A DNA stretch of 64,000 nucleotides from Oopsacas minuta. Lineage: Eukaryota; Porifera; Hexactinellida; Lyssacinosida; Leucopsacidae. This document shows positions 1 to 10,906 of this stretch, piece after piece. The notes under the pieces were generated by a model. It worked only from the letters and a program-made list of their open reading frames with translations. It was not told where the DNA came from and ran no database searches. The stretch lies in assembly GCA_024704765.1 (NCBI GenBank), contig JAKMXF010000313.1:279450-343449 (forward strand), written 5' to 3'. Position numbers and translations under genes: made by a program. Each line of letters starts with the position of its first letter. The first letter of the stretch is position 1.

Positions 1-37
1 TCGTGAATAGCACCATTCAGCATAAGTTAGGCATGAT

Positions 38-502
38 GTTTTGCAGAAATTGGTCCCCCCATTAGTGATTACTTAATAGGCTTTAGGCTAAATAGGAGGC
101 AATTAGTTGACCAACCCAAGAGGAGCCTGCAAAATCTAGAACAAACTTCCATGTTTTATAGTTCGGATTAGCGAGGTGGTAATTCTCCATTGGATTAGTG
201 TTATTTCACTAATCCGAACAGTTTGTGTTTTCATTGACACAAGACTGTTCGGATTAGCATAAAGTATGAATGGCCTACTATTATGTCTAAAGCTTATTAA
301 GTAATCACTAATGGGGGGGGGGACCAGATTTGTAGGGGGAACATTTTTGTCAATTATTTGTGGAATCTATAAAGTGCTGTGTTAACCGCAATTTAACCAC
401 AATCAGTAGTTAAACAGGGGCCCCAAATTCTACAAGAAATTTGAAATTTGCAGAAACTGGTCCTCCGGACCAGTTTTACAGGGGGATCAATTTCTGCAAA
501 AC
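38..502. repeat. nested MITE pair (two sets of inverted termini)
   Basis: The outer ends are inverted copies of GTTTTGCAGAAATTG(G/A)TCCC at about 38 and 502. Inside them a second inverted pair, ATTAGTGATTACTTAATAG next to a C/G homopolymer, spans about 52-325. The inner part also repeats GTTCGGATTAG in both orientations. No coding capacity is visible. This looks like one short non-autonomous DNA element inserted in another; the superfamily is not identifiable from the ends. Confidence 0.6.
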
Positions 503-2094
503 AACGTTATGCTTATTGTGGTTATACTACAATAATCAATATTATTCAAACGCGATTAATCTATAATTCTATATAATAATAATAATAATGATAAATATAA
601 TAATAAAAATTTAGTGCACACCCCCAAGACTGATTTTTGCCATACAGGGGTATTCGGGCCTGACTCGGACAGGTTTGAGTCTTAGACGAAAATTCACACC
701 TGACGAAATTATGATGCCATTGCCACCTTTTTGGATTTTCTTAAAATCACATGATTAGCCACACTGCTCAGCGACCTAGCAAGCGAAGGGCGCTAGTGTT
801 AAATAACTAGCTTGTTTCGAAGATACTCATCTGCGAATATAAGTATTAAATAAAGATATGTATTAAAATTAAAAAAATTGCCGAGGAGGGAGATTAAATG
901 GTGCGGGCGGAGATGATAAACAAGTATATTATTTTATATGGCCTTATAGCTAATTTATTCGAAAAAGATTCGTTGAAATTTACCCATTTTGCAATGTCGA
1001 AACAAATATTAACAGCAATTTTTTATTTTTTTGACGTAAAAATCCTAGTTAGGTGTCACAATTTGATGACTTAAAATTAAATTCGAACAGTGTGCTAATG
1101 TCCAAAACTGGGAAAAATACCAGTGAACGCCGGTATTTTCCCAGTTTATGAAAATTGAATATATGAATTAGCCCAATTTCAGTGACAAATATCAACAAAA
1201 AATTTCTAACAAAATTCCAACACAATGAAAAATAAATTTTTGGGAAATTTAAAGAAAAAACTCAATTGACAGGTTTTTGTTAAAAATCGGACAGAAGCCG
1301 ATTTCAGTTTAAATTTCTTTTGGAAAAACATAGCAGAGACTTCGTCTCTGCATTTTCTATTAAGGAAAAGTATCGATTGTGAAATCTCGATATCGATTGC
1401 TCAAATTTGATCGATTGGATAGACTTCGTCGGAGTGTAGGACATTTTAGATATTTTTTCATAACCGATATATCAGTGCCAAACCTTGTCAGCATGAATTT
1501 TCCTATAATTATAGGGATCACATAACCATGTTTGGAAAATCTTTCTAAAAAATGGTTCAAACTCGATTTGAGATATTTTCCTCCTTGTTAAGACAGTCGG
1601 CCCTTGGAGTGATAACAAACGAAAGCCACCACCGATATATCGTAAACCTTCTGGCTCAGGACTACTATACATTTATTCGAGTGAAATGTACCAGTTTATT
1701 ATTAGTTATTAACTGCGATTATAGAATTGTACAATACGTACCCACTTCCTTTTATCCATGGTCCAGTGAAAACAAGCCTTGTATGTAAAAAAATTGTGCG
1801 ATTTTTCATATTAAAGCTTGCCATACAACTAGATGTATTCTTTCTAAGGATTTTCAGATTTGGGGTCATCACCAATATGACAGTCCAACTGGTTTCATTC
1901 ATTTTAATATGTCACTTTGTGACACATTTTGAAATATTAATATAGTACATATACTAATATTTGTACATTTTACTGTATAAAATAGAAAAACTCAATTTTC
2001 AACAGTTCTTTCATTATTACTAATAATTATCAATCGTCAGACTCTCCACCACATTTATAATAATAAACAAAGTAACTTCCAGTCCAGTGGGTCT
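503..2094. other. gene-free stretch with one strong hairpin
   Basis: No protein-coding signal is seen. A near-perfect hairpin lies at 1105-1121 / 1132-1147 (AAACTGGGAAAAATACC against GGTATTTTCCCAGTTT, 10-base loop). The rest is AT-rich DNA with short chance ORFs only. Confidence 0.5.
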
Positions 2095-2838
2095 CTATAG
2101 CTTCTCGAATATGAGAACATAGCCACAGCTTACACATATTTTATTGTACTTATCTGTTTCTGAATCGACTAACTCCTCTGGTCCATAGGAATGTTCATGG
2201 GAAGCAGGTCGGAAAGAAGCAGACGCTTCCTTGAGTGAAGATCTTAATTTTTTCATTTCTTTTTGATACTTTTTACGTTTTATATTGTGTGATATTTCTC
2301 TCCGTTTTTTTTCCTCTTTTTGAATCCCTTCCTCTCCTCCCCACACAAGGAAAGCTTTCTCTCTTACTTGATACTCCAGAAATAGTTTCATACGAGACCA
2401 TCCAGAGTTGCGAGGATTCCGTTTTTCTATAAATAACAACTTCCCTGTTGAATCATCTGCCATATGTCTGTCAGTCAGTAAATACCTTTGACGAACTTGT
2501 GTTGCCGTGATGAAGTTATATTTCTGGTTTGTGTCTTTACAGTTATCACAAACATTAATGTTAAAGCTCTTTAGAAGATAAGAACAAGAGAATTTAACCA
2601 AACATTCAATACAGACATAAGTGACGTAACAAGGCTCGTTCATTCGTATTCGTTTATTATCTAATTCTAAACTATTAATTATTATATTACTTGTAGAGAT
2701 CGGTCTTTTGAGAGAATCTATTCTATCTTCGTTTAGTGCTTGTGTTTGAATCTCATTCAATTCTGGAGAATACTCTGCTTCCTTTTCTAATACATGCAGC
2801 TTGTCTAGGCCTGGGCTAGAAGTCTCCAAACCTGTCAT
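2095..2838 (-). CDS. XPA: DNA repair protein XPA homolog
   Basis: XPA is the damage-verification scaffold of nucleotide excision repair in the nucleus; it binds RPA, TFIIH and ERCC1. The 247-residue protein (human XPA is about 273) has the XPA zinc finger with cysteines 76, 79, 97 and 100, in the family's C-x2-C-x17-C-x2-C spacing. The XPA C-terminal DNA-binding domain follows, with the recognisable NPRNSGWSRMKLFLEYQV and VWGGEEG stretches. A lysine/arginine-rich helix comes next, then the HEHSYGPEE motif and a terminal CVSCG pair. The N-terminal 70 residues are not conserved. The start at 2838 is an ATG followed by a full-length protein. There is no intron. It is the first of three minus-strand genes. 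Confidence 0.93.
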   Translation of the reverse strand: MTGLETSSPGLDKLHVLEKEAEYSPELNEIQTQALNEDRIDSLKRPISTSNIIINSLELDNKRIRMNEPCYVTYVCIECLVKFSCSYLLKSFNINVCDNCKDTNQKYNFITATQVRQRYLLTDRHMADDSTGKLLFIEKRNPRNSGWSRMKLFLEYQVREKAFLVWGGEEGIQKEEKKRREISHNIKRKKYQKEMKKLRSSLKEASASFRPASHEHSYGPEELVDSETDKYNKICVSCGYVLIFEKL

Positions 2839-2885
2839 ATCTGATTTAGAAATTAATCAAAAGAGTGGTAATATGATAAGAAGCA

Positions 2886-3071
2886 TTATTCAATGCCCAT
2901 TGATTTATATGTATAATGTATCTTCGATGGGTAGTTCCGCATAATTTGGATGTATATAACCAGTTCATGACTCAGTACACTCTCAGTTATCTCAACACCT
3001 TCGTCTTTAAATTTCAAGTTTGGAATTTCAGGACGTGTGAACATTTTGTAAATTAGAATATTTGACTGCAT
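2886..3071 (-). CDS. possible small ORF of unknown function
   Basis: A 61-codon ATG ORF lies immediately upstream of XPA on the same strand. It is mildly charged with no recognisable domain. It could be chance, an upstream exon, or a small gene. I include it only because its composition is less repetitive than the surrounding spacer. Confidence 0.15.
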   Translation of the reverse strand: MQSNILIYKMFTRPEIPNLKFKDEGVEITESVLSHELVIYIQIMRNYPSKIHYTYKSMGIE

Positions 3072-3399
3072 ATTTAACTAAAACAGTGGAAGCTCTATAA
3101 TCGGGGATTGGAGGACATATTCAGATTAACAATCCCTTGAGTGTCTACTTAATCATTTTGACATTTATACAAGTTTAACAATGTAAAATAGTCCTAATCG
3201 AGATTGACTGTTCAAATAGATCACTTATAACGTATTATACGTGTTAATGGACCATTGATAAATGAGTCATGAGTAGATGGGTATGACCTTCAACTTTATT
3301 ATCAATTGACATTTCAAATAAACACATAATCGAGAGAACAGAGCTAAATATTGAGATATCATGATAAAGTAGTCTTCTCACTCCTGATACAAGAAAGTA

Positions 3400-3882
3400 T
3401 TAAATTGGGACTATTTGTGTATTACAGTCATATATTCCTACTGGCAGGTTACTTGCATCGTCAAAATCTGCCCAATCCCCGCTATCAAGAGCAATCCCTT
3501 TAAAAGCAGTTCCAGTAACAGTTCCTTCACATACAAACTCTCCGTTGGGAAGGAACTCGTAAGGCTCTATTCCTCTGCCCTCCACGACAACAATTGTTTT
3601 GAACTGCTCGCTGTCCTCACTGGTGTATGCAGTCAGGAAATCAACACACATGTTCACACTGTTACTTCTGCCACACATTTTACACTTGATAATTAAGTTA
3701 GCTTTACCCTTACCACCTGCCATAGGGAAAGTGTCCAGTGGATTCACTGTATGCCACTTCTGTGTTGACTCACCACAGGCTGTGCACCGTAGTTTCAAAC
3801 TCCAAATGTAATCAGCTCCAGATACACGAAGATTGGTACAGTTCTCCAGCAGAGCTTTTATCTGAATCGCGAATTTACCCAT
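3400..3882 (-). CDS. CZIB: CXXC motif zinc-binding protein (CZIB / C1orf123 / DUF866 family)
   Basis: Small conserved eukaryotic zinc protein whose molecular role is poorly defined. The 160 residues match the usual length of the family. Two CxxC pairs, C33/C36 and C67/C70, form the zinc site. The family N-terminus (MGKFAIQIKALLEN) and the conserved stretches FKTIVVVEGRGIEP and GTAFKGIAL are visible. The start ATG at 3882 gives the expected first residues. It is a single exon in tandem with XPA and the persulfide dioxygenase on the minus strand, with more than 500 bp between genes, so independent transcripts are likely. Confidence 0.93.
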   Translation of the reverse strand: MGKFAIQIKALLENCTNLRVSGADYIWSLKLRCTACGESTQKWHTVNPLDTFPMAGGKGKANLIIKCKMCGRSNSVNMCVDFLTAYTSEDSEQFKTIVVVEGRGIEPYEFLPNGEFVCEGTVTGTAFKGIALDSGDWADFDDASNLPVGIYDCNTQIVPI

Positions 3883-4975
3883 TCTGTATTCTGCTATGTA
3901 CTAATCAAAGAAAATATATCATTCGATTAGGTTTTGAGTAATATTTATATTGTTAAGCAGATTTAAAGATTATGGCAGTATCATGTTTCCTCCGGTTAAG
4001 ATTACGAGTTTATGTACTCGAGGGCAGTAGACCCGAGTAAGGACACGAATTGTTTGCAACTGCGTAGCGGCAAGTTAAATATAAATTTAATCATTAATTA
4101 TATAATAAGAAGAAATGCCTTCATTTATAAATAGGACTTTTCCCCATGTTTGATTCATGTTGGTGCAATGGAACTGTAACTGGTAACAGCACTAGGTCAG
4201 GAATTTTTACTCAATTTTCAATATATTGGAAGCTGAGTATACAAGATAACTCAGCTGACTTATTTAGATTTCTTCAATATAGAAACTATTATAGTTGAGA
4301 AATTAATCATGTATAGGCCTCAGAGTTTGTTTATAATAACATTGACGCGTGAACTAAACTAATATAAGGAATGGAAACTACAATTATTTTCTGGACCAGA
4401 GATAAATAAGAAATGCATTGTAGTTAATTCCAAGTTAATAACTCATGAAGCTATCATAAAGTTTCACAAATTTGACGTGATGAATCACAAATTCACATCT
4501 AGAAAATATTTTCAAATCGAAAAGACTTCATGTGATCGCCTAATAGGCTGATATGTTAGAAAAATGCTAAGGCTATAAAACGCAAAATATTGATCTTAGA
4601 TTTCAAAGTTCAATTACGAAATATTCGAAATATAATTGTATACGAAATATCAATAATTGTCGTGATAAGGTTAGCTAGTTCTTGAGTTACAGTTGGAACC
4701 ATAGATTGCACTTCTATGTCAATACTCACTTTTAACTCGATAATCGTTACAATATAGTAATATCAAGATAGCTAATTTATATTACATACTCTGATAATAC
4801 TTTTTGATCTGATATCTCGTACCATTATGACGTAATCCTGGGTATGCCCATATATGGTCATTTTCAAGTTGCGCATTAATCTTCAGAGATGTCAGATTAA
4901 AATGTAATAGCAAAAGCTGTTCCTATTCAAATAACCTCAACTAATACAATTCAAGTATATTATAAAACAAAGTTA
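3883..4975. other. gene-free spacer
   Basis: About 1.1 kb of AT-rich DNA between CZIB and the persulfide dioxygenase gene. I see no coding region, RNA gene or clear repeat in it. Confidence 0.4.
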
Positions 4976-6505
4976 TTAAGATGTAAGTTCTTTCATTATA
5001 TCCGTCAGCATTGGCACATGCTCTCCCTTAGTTGTTTGCTTTACTGCATAAGTACTGATAGCAGCGAATCCTCCAAACAAATCACAAACGTTATATCCCA
5101 TTCCCTCCAGCAGTGACATTGCAGTTGATGACCTGAACCCTGATTTGCAGTAGCAAATGTATTTATTATCTTTTGAGAGTTTCCCTGCTTCAGCTCTGAT
5201 ATTTTGAAGAGGCAAGTTGAATTTAGCATGAGTGAGATGATTGCTATTGTACTCTAACGGGAATCTTACATCTATAAAGGTATAGCCCTCAGCAAGTAGT
5301 TGAGTTACATCTTCTTCATTCTTGACTCGCTTCCTCTTTTCAGAGATTGAAACAGGTAGACCAGCTGCTTTCCAGGCTTTGAACCCACCCTGCAGACAGG
5401 TAGACACGGTGTAGCCAATCCTAGCGATCCTCTGTACTGATTCCGCCTCTTTTCCCTCTTCAGCTACGACTGCTAGTCTCTCTTCTCCTCCCAAAACATA
5501 ACCCAGTAGCATTGCGAAATTTCCATCAGTTACTCCTATCTTAGCTCCTCCTTCTCCCCCCAGGTAGAAATGGATTGATTTGGGAATGTGTCCCTTCTGG
5601 AATTCTGTACTAGACCGGGTGTCTATTACTATCACATTTTCTGCTTCCAATTTTTCTAAGAACTCAGCTGGAGCCAGCAGTGAGACTTTGGACATAACTT
5701 CTGCTAACACTTCGCCCCCACTCAGATTACTGCTTACTGCCTGTGAGAAGTATGCCGGAACATTGCCTATATCTTTACAGAGAAAATCTACGAATTCCTC
5801 AACCTTCCCAGAGAATTGAAGAGCGGGGTTGCTGGCTCTCTGATTCCCTATAGTAGACCAAAGATCTCCTTGTATTGCTCTTCCACAGGGAGATCCAGGA
5901 CCATGAGCAGGAAACACAATTACGTCATCAGACAGTGCCAGAACCTTCTCATACAATGTACTGTACATGAGTAGAGCCATCTGTTGGGGAGTCTTGACTT
6001 TCTCGTTCACAAGGTCAGGCCTGCCTACAGATCCTACGAATAGAGTATCTCCAGTGAAAGCTGCTAAACCTTTCCCAGTAGAAATGTCTTGCAGCAAATA
6101 CACACAGGATTCCATAGTATGTCCTGGACTGTGGATGTAATAGAAATTATATTTTTCGGACAGTTTAAAGTGTTCACCATCTTTAACTTCTGTAAATGGA
6201 AATCCAACTTTTGATTTATCAATTGGGCCTAGGAAAATCGGAGCTCCAGTGCGAATGTTTACTTCTTTGTGACCTGCAACAAAATCTGCGTGAATGTGGG
6301 TGAGAAAAATCGCGCGTAATTCATACCCCTTCAGATCCTCTAAGTAAGAATCGATATCTCTTCTTGGATCAATCAGAACAGCACTATTCTCATGGATAAT
6401 GATATATGAGGTTTGAGCAAGGCAAGATAGAAAGTATGTGCGAATTTCTACCTCACCAATCGTCTGTTTTGAAACTAGTCCACTTGGTAGTGTAACAGAC
6501 TGCAT
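4976..6505 (-). CDS. persulfide dioxygenase: metallo-beta-lactamase fused to two rhodanese domains
   Basis: Predicted enzyme of sulfide/persulfide oxidation, a 509-residue protein. Residues 1-230 are an ETHE1-like metallo-beta-lactamase fold: T-H70-I-H72-A-D74 with H79, then H129 (HSPGHT), D153 (FTGDT) and H201 (FPAHGPGS). Two rhodanese modules follow. The first (about 280-390) has lost the active cysteine. The second (about 400-495) keeps C453 in CKSGFRS. Mitochondrial ETHE1 is normally about 250 residues without rhodanese; the MBL-rhodanese-rhodanese layout is typical of bacteria, so ancient horizontal transfer is plausible. No clear mitochondrial presequence is seen. The gene is intronless and starts at an ATG. 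The family assignment is firm; the substrate is inferred from ETHE1. Confidence 0.88.
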   Translation of the reverse strand: MQSVTLPSGLVSKQTIGEVEIRTYFLSCLAQTSYIIIHENSAVLIDPRRDIDSYLEDLKGYELRAIFLTHIHADFVAGHKEVNIRTGAPIFLGPIDKSKVGFPFTEVKDGEHFKLSEKYNFYYIHSPGHTMESCVYLLQDISTGKGLAAFTGDTLFVGSVGRPDLVNEKVKTPQQMALLMYSTLYEKVLALSDDVIVFPAHGPGSPCGRAIQGDLWSTIGNQRASNPALQFSGKVEEFVDFLCKDIGNVPAYFSQAVSSNLSGGEVLAEVMSKVSLLAPAEFLEKLEAENVIVIDTRSSTEFQKGHIPKSIHFYLGGEGGAKIGVTDGNFAMLLGYVLGGEERLAVVAEEGKEAESVQRIARIGYTVSTCLQGGFKAWKAAGLPVSISEKRKRVKNEEDVTQLLAEGYTFIDVRFPLEYNSNHLTHAKFNLPLQNIRAEAGKLSKDNKYICYCKSGFRSSTAMSLLEGMGYNVCDLFGGFAAISTYAVKQTTKGEHVPMLTDIMKELTS

Positions 6506-6808
6506 AGTATGTCTACAATGTTATACAAGGGATTCAACATAAATTAAATATTAATGAGGATAGTTAAGATTATTAAGAGACTGGCATCGTATCCATTCTA
6601 GAATCGTCGGCTAGCTGTGTAATTGTAAATGATACCATTGGTCAGATCCTATCAATACAAGTTTCCTGCCAAATACCATCCTTTCAATAATATCCCTGAA
6701 AGTTGTAAAAGTAACATTAGAACTACACCCAGTATAAGTTTGATAGTATCTTGAAGGATGAAATTATATCTATAGGAATTTAAGTTGGGTGAACAAAATA
6801 TGATTTCA

Positions 6809-6977
6809 AAAATTACAACCTGTGCCGACAGCTTAGTCTATTCATTAAATTTGTTTAATAAGTGGCACTATGTGCATTGGGATTAATCCTGACCTTTCAT
6901 AGTGCCTCCAATTAATAGTGCCATTTATTAAACAAATTTAATTAATAGACTAAGCTGTCTGTACAGGTTGTAATTTT
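6809..6977. repeat. fold-back MITE of about 170 bp
   Basis: Almost the whole element is an inverted repeat. The arms read AAAATTACAACCTGT...GACAGCTTAGTCTATT on the left and their complement on the right, with arms of about 70 bp. A related fragment (GACAGCTTAGTCTATT) occurs near 36670. It is non-coding. The remaining spacer from 6978 to 7982 contains nothing I can identify except a TATATATA stretch about 60 bp before the next gene. Confidence 0.7.
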
Positions 6978-7982
6978 GTATTTTTTCCTCGCTGCGCTCG
7001 GATTTCAAATCCACCAAACAATTTATTTACAAATTAATATGATCATCCAGCCTATATAATCTTTAATTTGTTTGCAGTAAATATCAGTTGACTAAATAAT
7101 ATTAATAGAAGGGGATACTGGAGGAGATTTCATCGGTACAAAGTCAAGAGTGTCAAATTCGGAATCAGCGTATTGAATTACCCTCTTTTGCTTTTTAGAA
7201 CAATCTACGATTATCCAAAGGTTATATAATCGGGCAGATACATGTCTTTAAACTATCCATGGTTAATTTGAAAATATTATATTCATAAATATAATAGAAA
7301 TAATTAATTCTATCCAGTTTTGGCTGCAGGGCTTTACGGAGAAAAAATATAGAACAAATAATATTATAGGCAACCATTTCAATACTTGGCCACTATACTA
7401 AAGTATAGTCGGCACAGTAAAAACCCCGAAAATTAACCTAATTTGGTGAGACTTTAAGATAGTACAACACTCATGAAAGTTGATTCAGATAAAAAGCAAT
7501 TGTAGATTTGGATACACTTACATGTTTCTAATCATTCTCAAGATATAAATAAGAAAATTTCTCACTGGAAGCGAATAACCCACTGTGTATAGTGTATACC
7601 GTGATTACCATTTATTTGTAGAACCAGATATCTCTGGATTAGTAGAATAATTCCACAACTTGTTGAAAATGATTTCAATCTACGTATTTCAGATATCTAT
7701 ATAACAAGATCACTTGATAGGTCAATGCTCTGTTTCCAAAAGCCTGATGTAAGCTAAATTAATATACGTAACTTCAGGTTGTTTATTCTATTAGAATTAT
7801 GCAAAAGTAAATTAACGTGCGAACTTTTAAAACTCACCATCAGTGATGAACACGTAATATAAATTTTGATTCTATTTAATTAAATTAGACTCTGCAATTA
7901 CGTCATAATGGAACTGACACTATATATACACATGTATTCTGAATTAAATTTTATCTAAATTATAACTTCTTTAAATTTACAA

Positions 7983-8678
7983 ATGTTTTCACGACGTGCT
8001 GGACCTCCAAAAGGCAAGGAAGATTTACCGAAAGGAGACTATAATAAGTTAGTTGAGAATATAATAGAAAATAGAGAATCAACTTCAGAAATAGAACCCG
8101 ATGGTTTAGAGGAAGCTCAATCAACTTCTACTTTACCTTCTCCCACCAAGTTGGTTGCTCTTACAACATATAATGCACAATCCAATAGAGTAGGAATAAA
8201 TCGTGAAATTACAGATTCTGTCCAAGCAGCACTTGAGTTATTTCTCCCTAACTGTTACATTTCGTGCGATTTATTGGAGATATGGAATCAGTCAGATATC
8301 GAGATAACTCCAGATGAGTCCGGACAATTCCTAATGTATGGAAAATCAGATACTTACCACAAACTTTATGTGTGTTCAAACAAATTTGACATGGGAACCA
8401 AATTCATATTTCTAAATTCTAAATTAATTGGTTCTGAGACTAAATACTATGTAATTAGTCCTTACTACACAGACAACAAGGTACATATACCTAGCAATAA
8501 AATTCTATGTGCAAGTGTTGAGATTACTGAAGCCGTCACTGAAACTCCTCGAGCTGTAGCTAAAGTTTTGCGACAAATTCAAAGAGGAGATAATGGGTTA
8601 CATAGTGATATATTTACTTGGATTATTGAAGGAAGAGATGAATTAGGCATATCAGGACGCAGTATATGCATTATATGA
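7983..8678 (+). CDS. unknown protein, first of two homologous domains (frame 1 of a split gene)
   Basis: A 231-residue ORF with no recognised family. Its second half (about 110-231) contains the pattern LYVCSNKFDMGTKFIF...YYVISPYY...CASVEITEA...VLRQIQ, which is clearly repeated in the following ORF. The N-terminal 50 residues are charged and probably disordered. The stop at 8676-8678 falls where the homologous domain in the second ORF continues with a LLYW motif; here the matching YLYW is in the other frame, just past the stop. So this is probably the 5' part of one gene interrupted by a -1 frame change. A TATATATA stretch lies about 60 bp upstream. Confidence 0.6.
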   Translation: MFSRRAGPPKGKEDLPKGDYNKLVENIIENRESTSEIEPDGLEEAQSTSTLPSPTKLVALTTYNAQSNRVGINREITDSVQAALELFLPNCYISCDLLEIWNQSDIEITPDESGQFLMYGKSDTYHKLYVCSNKFDMGTKFIFLNSKLIGSETKYYVISPYYTDNKVHIPSNKILCASVEITEAVTETPRAVAKVLRQIQRGDNGLHSDIFTWIIEGRDELGISGRSICII

Positions 8679-9433
8679 AGGAAATATATTTGTACTGGAG
8701 AGTTGATGAAATAATATCAAAAGATACAAATATTCAGAGAAATATTATATTATCTGTTCCTACAATTAATACGGACACGTGTCTAAGAATCAAGAGAGAA
8801 CTAACACCTAAACAGTTCAGAAATATTTCCGAAGCTTTGAATATAATTCTCAAACTCCAATTTATAATATTTCCACATAATTCTACTGTAAAATTAGGAA
8901 CAGCGTCCATCGAGCCCAATTCAACCTCTTTTATTAGATTAGCCAATAACTCAAATTTCAAGTTAGGGCCCACAAAAAGCAATTATCTCGGTTATGGAAT
9001 ATTTACTACCAATCCTAACCTCTACTTATGTATCAATAGATATGATAGAATGATCGTTAAGTTCATATTCCAATGGTATTCTGCTGGCAGATATTACATA
9101 ACTAGCCCTTATAAACCAAAAATACTGCAAATCAATGGTGGAATTCCTTGTGCAGCACCTGTTGATATAACTTATGCTTTGAATGCTTTCAACCCTGTAG
9201 ATGCAATTGCTCAAGTCATTTCTGGGCTTACAACAGGGGAAGACAGATACAGTTTTGCTACTGATAACTTTAATTGGTTTATTCAGCAAAATAGAGAGGA
9301 AGTAACGGTTCGTTCAAATAGAATTGTCACTAGCGATCTTCTCTACTGGCAAGCAACTGAATCTCAAGGAGTCATCCAACTGGCAAAGAGAGATCCACTG
9401 AAGTTGAGGATTGAATGTTTTAATTTAACATAA
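8666..9433 (+). CDS. unknown protein, second homologous domain (overlapping frame)
   Basis: It overlaps the preceding ORF by 13 bp in the -1 frame. The first roughly 20 residues (KEIYLYWRVDE) complete the end of the first domain. The remainder is a second copy: LYLCINRYDRMIVKFIF...YYITSPYK...CAAPVDITYA...FNWFIQQ...LLYW. The copies are diverged, so the duplication is old. The ATG at 8666 is probably not a real start; the simplest reading is a continuation of the upstream gene after a frameshift (total about 480 residues). Alternatives are a real indel mutation, a sequencing error or programmed -1 frameshifting. I do not recognise the fold. Confidence 0.55.
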   Translation: MHYMKEIYLYWRVDEIISKDTNIQRNIILSVPTINTDTCLRIKRELTPKQFRNISEALNIILKLQFIIFPHNSTVKLGTASIEPNSTSFIRLANNSNFKLGPTKSNYLGYGIFTTNPNLYLCINRYDRMIVKFIFQWYSAGRYYITSPYKPKILQINGGIPCAAPVDITYALNAFNPVDAIAQVISGLTTGEDRYSFATDNFNWFIQQNREEVTVRSNRIVTSDLLYWQATESQGVIQLAKRDPLKLRIECFNLT

Positions 9434-9745
9434 GCGGTGTGATTATATAGACCCTAATTTAGGGACCGGACAGGACGCTTGGGAACTGAGAAGGCCAGTC
9501 TAACTTTAATAGGACGGAGTGTTTATAACTTCACCACTTTTTCAATAAATTTCATAATTTTGATATAGATTAGAGGGTTTAGGTTAGACATATACTTGAT
9601 TGCATTATTTACATATTTTTATGATTTAGTAGATAACTAGAGAATTATTTCAGTTATGTAGATGTAACTAGAACTATGCTCTAGTAAAAATATAAGAATG
9701 ATTGCAATGTGTGAAAATATGTTACGGTGCCCCCCCCTGGACTAG

Positions 9746-10906
9746 TGGTCCTAGGGTGAGATGTCCCCCCTTTAAAAATACATGTACAAGGATTATCACC
9801 AAAACAATCATAGGCGTCATTCACCAGGCCTTATCTTTCCAGTTAACTGTTATATCCGAATTCATTACCTACACTTTACTCTTTTCTCTCCATAACCTAA
9901 CTTATTACTGGCTCTCGGACACATTACTATCGGGCCCTGGTACTTTGGTACATGGTACCAGACTCACCCCTTCTCGCGGGCCCTGGCCCTCGTGTCCTGC
10001 GCCTATGTATTATATTAATATACTACTTGCACTTGTGGTGGAAAACAATGTGTTCAATTTCAGTAGGTTAATGTATACATACTGTCAAACCCTCGAGGGC
10101 TGGGCTGACTTGGACAGTATGTGACAGTATATCACGAGGCGTCTCGTGATTTCGTTTAATTTATACCGACTCCCCTAGCAAGTACCGTCGAGACCTATGT
10201 TATCCCGATTTCATAGGCTATAATATTCCTTGCGATCCTTTCATCCTGAATTATTCTATTTTATTCTGATATTCTACGTACGAGTTTTTGGCTCGTCGCT
10301 TCGCGATGAACTCGACGCATTGCGCCTCGAGGTATTCAACGGACAGACAAACAGACAAACTACAATTGAGATTTAATAATATTGATGTTGTTTACAATAT
10401 TCAGACTCAGCATACTCGAGTATACCAGTATTGCCGTTGAAAATATGATTCTACCACAATATTGAAATTTGTTTACTTTATGTACCTAAAGGTAAACAAA
10501 TATTCACAATATGTTGTTTGCATGCGTTTACTTTACATTCATAAAACCAACAATAAATTTACATATGATTAATCCAAAAATGTGAAAATCGGATTCAGGA
10601 TGTTCGATATATTTAGTGAAGTATTATTGAATTCTATTTACTTCCTTGATAAACACGATAAATACATAGTTTTAGCGTGTCAATTTCAAAATTGCATACC
10701 GTAAATCCTTTCCTTGACAACGGACAAACAAACAGACAGACAGACAGACAGACAACAATTGAGATTTAATAATATAGATTACAGATTGCCTCAAGGCCAA
10801 ATAATCGCGAAAGTCGGTTGAGAAGCACTTCTCCACATATTAGTCTCTCTCTAAGAATCTGGGTATACTTGGTGGCACTTTTGGGGGACATCTCGCCCTA
10901 GGGCCA
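9746..10906. repeat. DNA element with inverted ends, carrying a later repeat insertion
   Basis: The left end TGGTCCTAGGGTGAGATGTC (9746) has an inverted partner at about 10884-10906 (GGACATCTCGCCCTAGGGCCA). The interior holds a copy of the Helitron-like repeat at 10271-10790 and a local palindrome TGGTACATGGTACCA near 9950. No intact ORF is present. Confidence 0.5.
10271..10790 (-). repeat. Helitron-like dispersed repeat, copy 1
   Basis: In reverse orientation it shows the family's features: a head related to TCTATATTATTAAATCTCAA followed by a TTGTTTGT-rich tract ending in TTTGTCCGTTG, and a GC-rich tail with CCTCGAGG and a terminal hairpin of the type ACGAGCC-AAA-GGCTCGT. The head motif occurs at both ends of this copy, so it may be two overlapping insertions. 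It is non-coding. Confidence 0.45.

Noticed and set aside
4976..6505. Bacterial contamination of the assembly
   Set aside because: The gene sits between typical eukaryotic genes with the same base composition; old transfer is possible but contamination is not supported.
9702..10124. 140-codon ORF in the 9.7-kb repeat
   Set aside because: It overlaps the inverted end and interior of a non-coding element and has low-complexity, repeat-derived sequence.
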